A stretch of 64,000 nt of DNA, from the NCBI GenBank assembly GCA_031415695.1, contig JANOSH010000051.1, forward strand, positions 62,001 through 126,000, read 5' to 3'. Positions within the stretch are counted from its first letter, which is position 1, and every line of letters starts with the position of its first letter. Source of the DNA: JANOSH01 sp031415695 (GTDB taxonomy: Bacteria; Actinomycetota; Acidimicrobiia; Acidimicrobiales; Ilumatobacteraceae). Below, piece after piece: positions 17,701 to 25,378 of this stretch. The position numbers and the translations under genes were made by a program. The notes below the pieces were generated by a model. The model was given only the letters and a program-made list of their open reading frames with translations. It ran no database searches and was not told where the DNA came from.

Positions 17701-20700
17701 TTGCGTGATGGATTCACGACATCGGGCCGGGCGCTCAGTGAGTTGGCCTCCGTACAACAGCCCCCGATCGAACCCAACGAGAACTGGGTAGTTCACGACG
17801 GCGCTATCGAATATCGGCTGCGCCGCCATGCCCAGCACATCAAAGTCCATCAACGAATGATCGCCGAGACGACCAACACGCTGTTCATCGTTGGGCGCAC
17901 CAACACCCACCCTCAGACTCACTTCGTGCGTACAGCCGAGATGAACCTCTACGCGGCAACTCCACACGTCGTTCGATGGATGCCATGGGAGCGAATCGAT
18001 CTGGCCATTAACGCCGAGGCCGTATCGCCCATCTTCGCGTTCGGAAAACTGTTTGTGTTCTGGATCGAGCCGCGCATCGAGCGGCGAACCAAGTCCGGCC
18101 CCAGTGTCGTGGTCGGGTCCAAGGAAGTCCTGTCTCGCGCCAGCCTTAAATTTGCGTTCCGAAATGTCAATGGCCGATGGTCGTCGCCCCAGCCGGTCGA
18201 CTTGCTCACTGATCACGTGTTCGAGCGCATCGACGGTGATGCGGCTGGGCCGAAATCGGCAGCCGACGATTGGAAGTCGGTCCACGTAGTTCGACTCCCA
18301 CCTATGGGCGGCGAACCCGAGAGAATCCTTGTGGGTTATGGCCCGTTCGGCGACGAGGTCGATCCGTTCTCGGTGCGGTTGACGCTCACCGCCGACTTTG
18401 ATGAACGGCTCACTACGCTCGACACGCGTTCACCCCTCTCTTTCGTCAGCGTCGCGTGCGTTGTCGGGAACGACAGCCTCAAGTTGGCCGCACTCGGTAC
18501 GAGCTTTCCCGATAATGCCGTCAGGCCAGCTAAGACAACATCGACCGACGCCAACAAACCCCCGGAAATTCTGCGCGCTCTGACGTCTACCGCTCGGATC
18601 ATCCCCGTGCGCAACCAACCCGAGTGGCAGATCCTCGACGTCGGCGACGAGGCGTACTTGGTGATGCGCCTGGGAACCAGGGCGGCGTTTGTCAGCGAGA
18701 ACCTGTCGTTCGTTGGGCAGAGTCCCACGCTGCCTGTCGTGTCCTACAACCCCGGTCCCACCGCCCAGGGCGAGGTCTGGCTCAATCGGCCCGTGGTGTT
18801 TGTGCGCATTGGCACCACGGTGGCGCGACAGCTTGGGCGCACCCTTTCCCACGGTGGCCTTGACGAACTTCTGACGCCCAAATCACAAAAGCGTCACGAG
18901 CCACTGTTCAACCGATTCGCACCGAACGATGCGAGAGTCATCGGCCCCAAAGAGCACGACAGTCTCGACTTTCGCGGCCCGTACGGCGAGTACTTCTGGG
19001 AAGTGTTCTTCCATGCTCCGTTCCTGATTGCCGCCGCGTTGAACACCCAGGGCCGATTCGAGGAAGCACAGCACTGGTTCGAGCGCATCTTCCACCCGAC
19101 CTCACCCCCCGAACCCGATGGCCATTCCCGAGATCATCGGGCCGATCGGTGCTGGCGCTTTCGCCCATTTCGTCGACCCTCGACATCGAGTTTGCACGAC
19201 ATGTTGACCGATCCCCATTCGGTTGGCGTCTTTGAGGACGATCCGTTCGATGCCGATGGCATCGCCCGTTTGCGCATCGGCGCGTATGAACGCGCCGTGG
19301 TGATGCGTTACATCGACAACCTGCTGGATTGGGCCGACGCGCTCTTCGCCAAGGACACGTGGGAGGACACGTCGCAGGCCGCGTTGTTGTACATCCGCGT
19401 CGCCGATCTGTTGGGACCTCGCCCGGCCAAGACGACTGAGGCCACCGTGAACTCGCAGCGCAGCTTTGCCACCCTTGAGGCCGATGGAACCGCCATCGTC
19501 GCCGGACTTCGCCAAGGGAACCTGGTGGCCAAGTTACGCCCAAGGGTCCAAACCGCCACGGTTGCCGACCCCACTCCGTCGAAGTACATGCCGTTTCAAC
19601 TGGGGGACTTGTTGCACTTCGGGGTACCCGACAACGAAAGGTTCGTGGCGTACTGGGATCAGGTCGAGGACCGGCTGTTCAAGTTGCGCCATTGCATGAA
19701 TGTGAAAGGCGACGTGCGTCATCGTGCGCTGTTCGATCCACCGGTCGATCCCATGCAATTAGTGCGATCAGTGGCGAGCGGCGCGGGCATGCCTGGCGAT
19801 GGTTTCAGCTTTGGGCAACCGGGTCCGTCGATCTATCGGTTCTCGGTGTTGTTGGCGCAGGCCAAGGCCATCACGATGTCATTGTGTCAGCTTGGTGGTG
19901 GGCTGTTGGCCGCATTGGAAAAGAACGATTCCGGTCAGCTCACACGGCTCCGAACTGTTCACGAACGGTCGATCCTGGCCTTGACCACCGACGTGAAGCA
20001 ACGCCAAGTTGACGAGGCGGTGCAGGGCCTGGCCCACGGGCAACTGAGTTTGCGCGCCGCGCGGGAACGTCGCGCCCACTATCAAGGGCTGGTTGACGCC
20101 AGCCTGTCCGCAGCCGAGCAACTCAGTGTCGCCAAGATGGATGCGGCACTATCGAAGATGAAGGCCGCGCACGATTGGCGTGTGGCGGCCATTGTGGCCA
20201 ACCTCGTGCCGACCGTCTTCGGGCTTGCTGATGGCGGTTTCCAACCCGGCCCAAGTATCAGCGAGGCCGCCGGGCTGCTCGATGCCGAAGCAGGCATAGA
20301 GAATCACCGTGGCGCGATGGCGGTCACGGCGGGTCAGAACGCGCGACGGTTGGATGAGTGGCAGCTCAACGTCACGTTGGCAGACCACGACATCGAGCAG
20401 TTGAGTCAACAATTGACGTCGGCCACGATCGGTCAGGCGATAGCCGAAAAGATGCTTGACATTCATAACGCCACGGTGACGCAGTCCGATCAGCTGGAGG
20501 ACTACTTCAGTAACCGATTCGGTACCGAGGAGCTGTACCAGTGGATGATCGGGCGATTGCGTACCATCTACAACGACACGTATCAGTTGGCGATGCAGCA
20601 GGCGTTGTCGGCGCAACGGGCCTTCCGGTTCGAAAGGAGCCGCCCCGCGGCGACGTTCATCAACGCTAGTTACTCCGATGGACTTCACAGCCGGCTGCTG

Positions 20701-21720
20701 GCGGGTGAGGAACTGATGGCCGCGCTCGAGCACCTCGAGGTTGCGTATCGCGCTGATGACATTCGTGACTTCGAGATCGAGAAGACCATCTCGCTCGCCC
20801 AGCTTGGTGGTGGCGCGCTCGACGACCTTCGTCGTGACGGCACGGGTCGGTTCAATCTGTCCGAGCAAATGTTTGATCGCGACTTTCCCGGGCACTTCTG
20901 CCGCAAGATCGCCTCGATGGCTATCTCGATCCCGGCCGTCGTCGGGCCGTACCAAAACATCCAGGCCCGCCTCGTTCAGAATGTCAACTATCTGGTCCTC
21001 GCTCCTGACGTCAACGCCATCGCCGGGCTCCTGCCTGGTGGCGACATCTATGCCGTAGACCCGGCGCACTACGAAGTTGATACGCGTGTCACCCAAGTGG
21101 TCATTTCCAAAGGAATCAATGACGCCGGGGTATTCGAGCTGAATTTCCGGGACGAGAAGTATGGGCCGTTTGAAGGCACGGGAGCGGTATCGGATTGGAC
21201 GTTGGAGATACCGAAAGCCGCTAATCACTTCGACTTCAACAGCATCTCGGACGTTATCGTTCACCTGCGATACACGGCTCGAGACGGCGGCGAAGACTTG
21301 CGCAACCGCGTGGTCGAACTCCCGGCCGTAAAGACGTGTTCGGGCGCCCGAACCCTGAGCGTCCGTCAGGAATTTGCTCCGGCATGGCGCGCGGCCACCG
21401 TGGCGTTCGAAACGGCCAGGGCCAACAGTTCGGATGCAACGCCCGAGTTTGCGGTGACCTTCCCGGTCACCGCCGACCTGTTCCCCCGAAATCTACGAAT
21501 GATCGTGCCCACCGAACCGACGCAGCTCGACGTGGTAGCGCGCGGCACGACCGACCCGCTTAGGGTTGCTGTCAGCACCGACGATGGAGGCTTTGGGCTG
21601 GGCGAATGGACCATCACCATCCAGCCTGACCCGGGCCAATCGCCCACGATCGACGACATTGTCCTCACGATCCCATTCGACGCCAAACTTCCCTGGAAGC
21701 CAGATCTGCTGCACTACTAG
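14755..21720 (+). CDS. TcA-type toxin component (translocation pore subunit)
   Basis: 2321 residues. The N-terminus has 'FSPAAYFVDLMRLV' followed by 'RRPDLSALLLG', the opening motif of the TcA helical shell. The centre contains the neuraminidase-like and ABC-toxin regions with 'CWRFRPF' and 'IARLRIGAYERAVVMRYIDN'. A coiled, helical pore-forming segment follows. The C-terminal TcB-binding domain is strongly conserved ('FDRDFPGHFCRKI', 'VFELNFRDEKYGPFEG', 'SDVIVHLRYTARDGG'). In known systems TcA pentamers bind host cells and inject the TcC toxin held in the TcB-TcC cocoon. It lies 85 bp after that gene on the same strand. The reading frame is intact throughout, in contrast to many small neighbours, so it is probably under selection. 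Confidence 0.92.
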   Translation: MKAHAGLRSDEFHLVLNVLDDLRGHHHSTTFHNLDETVASFRRDIPSFDETFGHLGVGAVGPNDSIFSPAAYFVDLMRLVSTHLSHPQPSLSFQRRRPDLSALLLGAESTVTEVPYLQIVNDVLCTRLGGPLYHPDDVDDREVALRHIARHPELSSHLGALPYNTPLAEVRSYLVALGIDLASVYQGLAVGEGPVARERMELSIEELDLITHPRLAPDGKPVLTGEQTFLGLAAKLGWNTADLTVAMSAFGGGFNSVTVRQLESVQWLMHRFDLPVDVVCSFHADMMQMSWGIPTSDLFVRTFGRDCDGLTGLLPPAGSEGRNWLCTSLQVTDAELSALIAALATRSSPGLAELSMTLRNLTRLYRLRTLSTILRLSVADTLLLLTMLGWFDRVAGTQRDAHGSLEQVVALVEYVDWLGQARISVPQLCYLVTGEIVVGVDIRGLDTDAVAVMLGALSVTIAHVEPSERRAQVLATWASFLRTDVGLLGGVYALAYDANEQAEHLAAIDRGAAFDLDAMVAVVAVLARLLATVRALSLTTADVDNMLAHEGRYGLSLPSTNWPTANSLQLVHQVKTGGLPFGGNDHALGLLHAIVLDNAVQVAGRALARAEFRYQDALSSGRDADVVVINEPAADVEARQTAFRHTLATRDAAVQALDAALKPHVDSIEQATSAPQAEVVRLHVVNWFRRTDYWPWQTGRWAQVLVAIQRTFGLCTVAGVELDVLLSLGDLATLPSVAVGDINHRWQPAQDEAWKVYYRCSADLAAIVTARFSGELATRVIAPMQDRRREQQRSALAVSLMNRLNTDATVTAEFATFSTLDQLSKYLLVDVEMGSCTTISPVREGLNALQMYVHRCRSGLETNVHGEIPDAHWAWMSHYRVWEANRRVFLYPENFLDPTLRARRTPLFQALQGELLQGDLSGGSIRTAYTSYVESLEQLSRLDIVGSYFCPVERAAHPEFRYLFSMGGAAAPDLNLGRIPAMLRDGFTTSGRALSELASVQQPPIEPNENWVVHDGAIEYRLRRHAQHIKVHQRMIAETTNTLFIVGRTNTHPQTHFVRTAEMNLYAATPHVVRWMPWERIDLAINAEAVSPIFAFGKLFVFWIEPRIERRTKSGPSVVVGSKEVLSRASLKFAFRNVNGRWSSPQPVDLLTDHVFERIDGDAAGPKSAADDWKSVHVVRLPPMGGEPERILVGYGPFGDEVDPFSVRLTLTADFDERLTTLDTRSPLSFVSVACVVGNDSLKLAALGTSFPDNAVRPAKTTSTDANKPPEILRALTSTARIIPVRNQPEWQILDVGDEAYLVMRLGTRAAFVSENLSFVGQSPTLPVVSYNPGPTAQGEVWLNRPVVFVRIGTTVARQLGRTLSHGGLDELLTPKSQKRHEPLFNRFAPNDARVIGPKEHDSLDFRGPYGEYFWEVFFHAPFLIAAALNTQGRFEEAQHWFERIFHPTSPPEPDGHSRDHRADRCWRFRPFRRPSTSSLHDMLTDPHSVGVFEDDPFDADGIARLRIGAYERAVVMRYIDNLLDWADALFAKDTWEDTSQAALLYIRVADLLGPRPAKTTEATVNSQRSFATLEADGTAIVAGLRQGNLVAKLRPRVQTATVADPTPSKYMPFQLGDLLHFGVPDNERFVAYWDQVEDRLFKLRHCMNVKGDVRHRALFDPPVDPMQLVRSVASGAGMPGDGFSFGQPGPSIYRFSVLLAQAKAITMSLCQLGGGLLAALEKNDSGQLTRLRTVHERSILALTTDVKQRQVDEAVQGLAHGQLSLRAARERRAHYQGLVDASLSAAEQLSVAKMDAALSKMKAAHDWRVAAIVANLVPTVFGLADGGFQPGPSISEAAGLLDAEAGIENHRGAMAVTAGQNARRLDEWQLNVTLADHDIEQLSQQLTSATIGQAIAEKMLDIHNATVTQSDQLEDYFSNRFGTEELYQWMIGRLRTIYNDTYQLAMQQALSAQRAFRFERSRPAATFINASYSDGLHSRLLAGEELMAALEHLEVAYRADDIRDFEIEKTISLAQLGGGALDDLRRDGTGRFNLSEQMFDRDFPGHFCRKIASMAISIPAVVGPYQNIQARLVQNVNYLVLAPDVNAIAGLLPGGDIYAVDPAHYEVDTRVTQVVISKGINDAGVFELNFRDEKYGPFEGTGAVSDWTLEIPKAANHFDFNSISDVIVHLRYTARDGGEDLRNRVVELPAVKTCSGARTLSVRQEFAPAWRAATVAFETARANSSDATPEFAVTFPVTADLFPRNLRMIVPTEPTQLDVVARGTTDPLRVAVSTDDGGFGLGEWTITIQPDPGQSPTIDDIVLTIPFDAKLPWKPDLLHY

Positions 21721-21836
21721 TGGGTGGTGATGCACCCCTGCCGTGGCCGCTGTATCGGGTGTTACGCGTGGACGCAGTTCGTAGCCACCGAAGTTGTCAA
21801 CGGTCTTGCGTTCGGCCGGGCTTGAATTGCGCTGCG

Positions 21837-22066
21837 TTAGCTGGCGGTGCCGACGAGTCCGGTGTCGGTGAACGTGACGGTGACTTCGACTCGGAGAGCG
21901 GCGACAATGCGGTCAAGCGTGAGGAGGCTGGGGGGAGATGTCCGCCTTCGAGGCGGGCGATAGCGGATTGGGTGGTTCCGACGAGTTCGGCGAGTTGACG
22001 TTGGCTCAGCCCACGTTTCGCGAAGGGCTCCGAGCTGTAGGGCGAGCCGAATGGCACGCCTCGCGC
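21837..22066 (-). pseudogene. Cro/C1-type HTH (HigA-like) antitoxin with two frameshifts
   Basis: The core 'GLSQRQLAELVGTTQSAIARLE' is a clear Cro/C1 HTH. Upstream, in another frame, 'RAIRLALQLGALRE' supplies the usual preceding helix. Downstream, a shift in the six-G run at 21930-21935 (plus strand) restores 'PSLLTLDRIVAALRVEV' and the ending 'TDTGLVGTAS', stopping at 21837. All three pieces are normal parts of one antitoxin-type protein. Two indels, one in a homopolymer, separate them. No RelE/HigB-like toxin gene is seen beside it. Confidence 0.6.
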
Positions 22067-22149
22067 GTCACGGGTGGCGCACCAGCAACCCTGTGAACAT
22101 CAAGCCGGACGAACCTGCGTGAACCGGAGATGAAGTCGTGCTCGGTCGG

Positions 22150-22707
22150 CTATACCGGCGGGTAGGGGGTTGGGGTGACACCGCTCATCTGGCTCGCATA
22201 GGTTTTGTCGATGGCAATGCGAATCTGGCGGGGAGTTTTGCCTTCACTGAGCATGCGGATCACGTCACGCGTGACCCCGAGGCACACGCCTCAAGTGGGT
22301 GCCATCGAGTCAAACACGGCGCTGCCGTCGGGGTTGACCTTTTTGATGTAGCAGTCGCGGTTGTTGAAGTGGTCGCTGCCGCTGCAGCCACAAAAGCACG
22401 GTATGTACCGCGTCAACGCACCGCTGGTGAGTTGAAACTCATAGAGGCGACGGACGTCGCCGGGTGCGTTTTTTACGAAGTCGGGCCACACGACCTTTGT
22501 CGGGTCGGCGTCGGGTTCGTCGGTGGCGACAAATCCGGCGAACCGGGCGGACAGGTCAGGAGTCGCCGCACCAGTCGTAGCGGCAGTTGATCCCTTTGAC
22601 TGTCCTGCACATGCGTTGAGTACGGCGGCCGCGCCAAAGACGGCGATGGTGCCGAACCGTCGGCGGGAGAACCTGGCGTCGGGCCGGGCGCGTTGCAAAT
22701 CGTCCAT
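22150..22707 (-). CDS. PCYCGC-family Tat lipoprotein, candidate selenoprotein (in-frame TGA)
   Basis: From ATG 22707: a twin-arginine signal ('SRRRFGTIAVFG') and lipobox 'LNAC', then the family motif 'PCFCGC' near residues 103-108 and 'NRDCYI'. A TGA at 22293-22291 (residue 139) would end the protein after 'MAPT'. The same frame continues 'GVCLGVTRDVIRML', 'QIRIAIDKTY' and stops at TAG 22150, exactly the C-terminal part of the PCYCGC family. The TGA sits where family members have the first Cys of a CxxC pair. Translation as selenocysteine gives UGVC and 185 residues. A SECIS-like hairpin follows. The function of the family is unknown, but Cys-rich motifs and divergence from a multicopper oxidase suggest extracytoplasmic metal or redox work. 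The alternative is a TGC to TGA nonsense change. Confidence 0.75.
22257..22277 (-). promoter_or_regulatory. SECIS-like stem-loop downstream of the in-frame TGA
   Basis: Read on the minus strand, GGGTCAC and GTGATCC pair (7 bp with one G-U) around the loop GCGTGAC. The loop begins 20 bases after the TGA and its first base is G, both consistent with the loose bacterial SECIS pattern. A competing palindrome, GTCACGCGTGAC, overlaps it. Hairpins of this size arise by chance in GC-rich coding DNA, so this supports but does not prove selenocysteine insertion. Confidence 0.4.
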
Positions 22708-22713
22708 ATGTCT

Positions 22714-22724
22714 TACATACTGTA
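22714..22724. promoter_or_regulatory. BlaI/CopY-type operator (PCYCGC gene / multicopper oxidase)
   Basis: The dyad TACA-TAC-TGTA lies in the short divergent gap between the PCYCGC lipoprotein and the multicopper oxidase, where one bound repressor could control both. The TACA-N3-TGTA core matches four other sites in the window and resembles BlaI/CopY-family operators. Confidence 0.6.
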
Positions 22725-22742
22725 GTAGTGACTGGGTTCGTG

Positions 22743-24215
22743 ATGTCAAGACGCCTGTTTGTTACCGGTGCTGCGGCGTCGGCTGTAGTCGGCTGCTCGA
22801 ATCGTGGCACTTCGTCGGGCTCTGCGACTGCGCCGGTTTCTCGTGCGACCGAACCGCCTGCCGACGCGAAACCGGCTGTCACCGCCGTGTACCGGGCTCG
22901 GGCGACCGAGGTCGATTTCGCCGGGCGAGTTGTCAAGACGGTGGCCTACGACGACGCGGTGCCGGGCAAGCTCCTGCGGGCCCGCAAAGGTGACCTTGTC
23001 GAGGTCACGGTTCACAACGAGATGACCGAGGCGACGACGATCCATTGGCACGGCCTCGCGATCGTTAACGCGATGGACGGCGTGCCCGGTGTTACGCAGC
23101 CCGACATCATGGCCGGGTCGAGCTTCACGTATCGGTTCGTGGTGCCTGACGGCGGCACCTACTGGTTCCATCCGCATCACGGCCTGCAACTCGACCGGGG
23201 CCTGTACGCGCCGCTTGTAGTCGACGATCCCGACGACACGGCCGCCGACCAGGAGTACGTGTTGGTGCTCGACGACTGGCTCGACGGTGCCGGCACCACC
23301 CCGGAGGACGAACTGGTCCGGATCCGCGAAGCGGGCGCGGCCATGGGGTCAATGAGCGGCATGGATCACAGTTCGATGGGTGGCATGGCCCGCTCACCAC
23401 TTCTCGGTGGCGATGCCGGTGACGCGCTGTATCCCTTCCATCTGATCAACGGTCGCCCACCGGGCGATCCAGCAACTCTTGACCCGCAGCCGGTGGCGGG
23501 TTCGAAGGTACGGCTCCGGATCATCAACGCCGGCGGTGACACCGCTTACCGCTTCGCGGTGGGTGGTCATCGACTGACCGTTACCCATACCGATGGGTTC
23601 GCGGTCGAACCGACTGTCGTCGATGCGCTCGTGATCGGGATGGGTGAGCGGTATGACGTGGCATTCACGGTCGCGTCGGGTGCGTGGCCGATCGTCGCGC
23701 TCGCTGAAGGCAAGGACCAGCGGGCGGTTGCTGTGTTACGAACACGCGACGCTACGGCCACGACCGCGCCCAACCTCACGACCGGCCCTGCCGAACTGGA
23801 AGGCAAGTGGCTGCGCTACTCCGACCTGCGAGCCGCGGAGCGTTCGGCGCTGCGCCCACCAGCCAAGGTTCGCAGCATCCCCGTACGCCTCACCGGCGGG
23901 ATGGGCGCGTACGACTGGGCGATCGACGGGCGCGGTTACGGCAACCACAAGCCCATCATCATCAACGAGGGCGAATGGGTGTCGCTCGACATCACCAATT
24001 CCACCATGATGTGGCATCCGATCCATCTGCACGGCCACACGCCCCAACTCGGCGCCGCGCCGGGTTCGATACGCAAGGACACCGTGAACATACTGCCGAT
24101 GAACTCTGCGAGCCTGGTTTTCCAAGCCGACAACCCCGGCAGGTGGATGCTGCACTGCCATAACGCCTACCACCTCGAAACGGGCATGGCGACCACCGTC
24201 GTGTACAAGCCGTGA
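22743..24215 (+). CDS. Multicopper oxidase (CueO/CopA type)
   Basis: About 490 residues from ATG 22743, preferred over GTG 22728 because it puts the twin-arginine signal 'SRRLFVTG' and lipobox 'VVGC' at the N-terminus. The four copper-binding strings are present: 'IHWHG', 'YWFHPHHG', 'WHPIHLHGH' and 'HCHNAYHLETGM', giving type 1, 2 and 3 sites. A Met/His-rich insert ('MGSMSGMDHSSMGGM') near residue 205 resembles the Met-rich segment of cuprous oxidases. Exported multicopper oxidases of this type oxidise Cu(I) to less toxic Cu(II). It is divergent from the PCYCGC lipoprotein across a shared operator and overlaps the rhodanese gene by 4 bp. Confidence 0.92.
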   Translation: MSRRLFVTGAAASAVVGCSNRGTSSGSATAPVSRATEPPADAKPAVTAVYRARATEVDFAGRVVKTVAYDDAVPGKLLRARKGDLVEVTVHNEMTEATTIHWHGLAIVNAMDGVPGVTQPDIMAGSSFTYRFVVPDGGTYWFHPHHGLQLDRGLYAPLVVDDPDDTAADQEYVLVLDDWLDGAGTTPEDELVRIREAGAAMGSMSGMDHSSMGGMARSPLLGGDAGDALYPFHLINGRPPGDPATLDPQPVAGSKVRLRIINAGGDTAYRFAVGGHRLTVTHTDGFAVEPTVVDALVIGMGERYDVAFTVASGAWPIVALAEGKDQRAVAVLRTRDATATTAPNLTTGPAELEGKWLRYSDLRAAERSALRPPAKVRSIPVRLTGGMGAYDWAIDGRGYGNHKPIIINEGEWVSLDITNSTMMWHPIHLHGHTPQLGAAPGSIRKDTVNILPMNSASLVFQADNPGRWMLHCHNAYHLETGMATTVVYKP

Positions 24216-24667
24216 ACCGATCAGCGTTGGCCACCAAAGCAGTGATTGTCATGACGATTGCCGGTGCGGTCGCGTACTTCGCGCTCGGTATGCCGGGTAT
24301 GGATCACTCGACCTCGAACGGCACAATGCCAGCCGGGCATTCGATGCTCGGCGCCGTGGCACCGCAACGATTCGCCTCCTTGATCGACACGGACGATGCG
24401 TTCGTGGTGAACGTTCACGTGCCGTACGAAGGCGAGATCGCCGGCACCGACGCCTTCGTCGACTACCGCACTATTATCGACGACAAAAGCCTGCCCACCG
24501 ACCGCACCAAGCCGATTCTTCTGTATTGCATGAGCGGTCGGATGTCGCAGTTAGCCGGGAATGCGCTCGTAGCCGCGGGGTACACGAACGTCACTCATCT
24601 CGACGGCGGCATGCAGGCATGGGAACGAGCCAATCGCACCGTCAAGCAGGTGGCAGGGCGGGCCTAG
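24212..24667 (+). CDS. Membrane-anchored rhodanese-like protein
   Basis: 151 residues from GTG 24212 (GTGA overlap with the oxidase). One N-terminal membrane segment is followed by 'MPGMDHS', a small Met/His motif, then a rhodanese fold with the active-site loop 'YCMSGRMSQLAG' and the ending 'HLDGGMQAWERAN'. The catalytic Cys is present. The domain would lie outside the cytoplasm. Rhodaneses transfer sulfur or act in thiol chemistry. Coupling to a multicopper oxidase suggests a role in extracytoplasmic copper or thiol homeostasis, which is inference. Confidence 0.85.
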   Translation: MNRSALATKAVIVMTIAGAVAYFALGMPGMDHSTSNGTMPAGHSMLGAVAPQRFASLIDTDDAFVVNVHVPYEGEIAGTDAFVDYRTIIDDKSLPTDRTKPILLYCMSGRMSQLAGNALVAAGYTNVTHLDGGMQAWERANRTVKQVAGRA

Positions 24668-24683
24668 GTCGGCGTCGCTGCTA

Positions 24684-25355
24684 CTAGCTGGCCAGGACGA
24701 GTCGGGTAACCCACCGCTGTGCGGTAGAGCCGGGCGGATGACACGCGAACATCGTTGCGGTAGCCGTAACGGTCGGGTCGGTGATCCAGATGGCGTCGGG
24801 GTTCACGATGAGGTGCTCGGTCACGGTGTACACCACCCGACGGCCGGCGACCGTGAAAACGACCTCGTCACCGATCTCGAGCGTGTCGATGTAGCGGAAC
24901 GGACGGGTCTTGCTGGTGCGGTGCCCGGCGACAACCATGTTCCCCAATTGTCCCGGCCGAGGCGAGCCGGGCATGAGCCCCGGCCCACGGTCGAGCGTGG
25001 GCAGATCCCAGCCGTCCTGCAATCGTTGGTCGACCCCGAGCTTGGGAATCTCGATGCGCCCGATGCCGAAACTGTCGTCGACGAACACCGGGGAGTTATC
25101 GGTGTCTAAGTCGGCCGGCAGCGCCGGCAGGCTCGATGCTGCTGCGACCGTGGCTGTCGTGGCGGCTACAGCCGCTGTCGTGGGGACGGTCCTAGTAGTC
25201 GTGGACGTAGCGGGGGTAGATGTCGTGGTCGTGGTCGTGACGACCGGCGTAACAGGCGCAGTGGTGATAGCGGCAGTAACGGTCACGGGTGTGGTGCTTG
25301 TTGCGCACGAGGCGAGTAGGCCCGCCACTGCCAGGAATCGGATAGTTCGATGCAT
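24684..25355 (-). CDS. Class E-like sortase
   Basis: 223 residues from ATG 25355, which has a GGAG ribosome site; the longer frame to 25622 overlaps the next gene and reads as junk. The signal peptide and lipobox 'LLASC' are followed by a 60-residue Thr/Val/Ala linker, then a sortase beta-barrel: catalytic His in 'VVAGHRTS', Cys in 'MFACHPPG' and Arg in 'QRWVTRLVL'. Sortases attach proteins to the cell wall or act on pili. No LPXTG substrate is evident next door. The lipoprotein-like N-terminus with a long linker would hold the enzyme away from the membrane. Confidence 0.85.
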   Translation of the reverse strand: MHRTIRFLAVAGLLASCATSTTPVTVTAAITTAPVTPVVTTTTTTSTPATSTTTRTVPTTAAVAATTATVAAASSLPALPADLDTDNSPVFVDDSFGIGRIEIPKLGVDQRLQDGWDLPTLDRGPGLMPGSPRPGQLGNMVVAGHRTSKTRPFRYIDTLEIGDEVVFTVAGRRVVYTVTEHLIVNPDAIWITDPTVTATATMFACHPPGSTAQRWVTRLVLAS

Positions 25356-25378
25356 GGTGTCTCCGCCAAATGTGAGGT

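Noticed and set aside
16612..18285. A 557-codon minus-strand open frame inside the TcA gene
   Set aside because: It is antisense to strongly conserved TcA sequence, has no recognisable domain and is a normal shadow in GC-rich DNA.
25100..25320. Repetitive Thr/Val/Ala codons in the sortase gene as a DNA repeat
   Set aside because: They encode the low-complexity linker and show no regular unit at DNA level.
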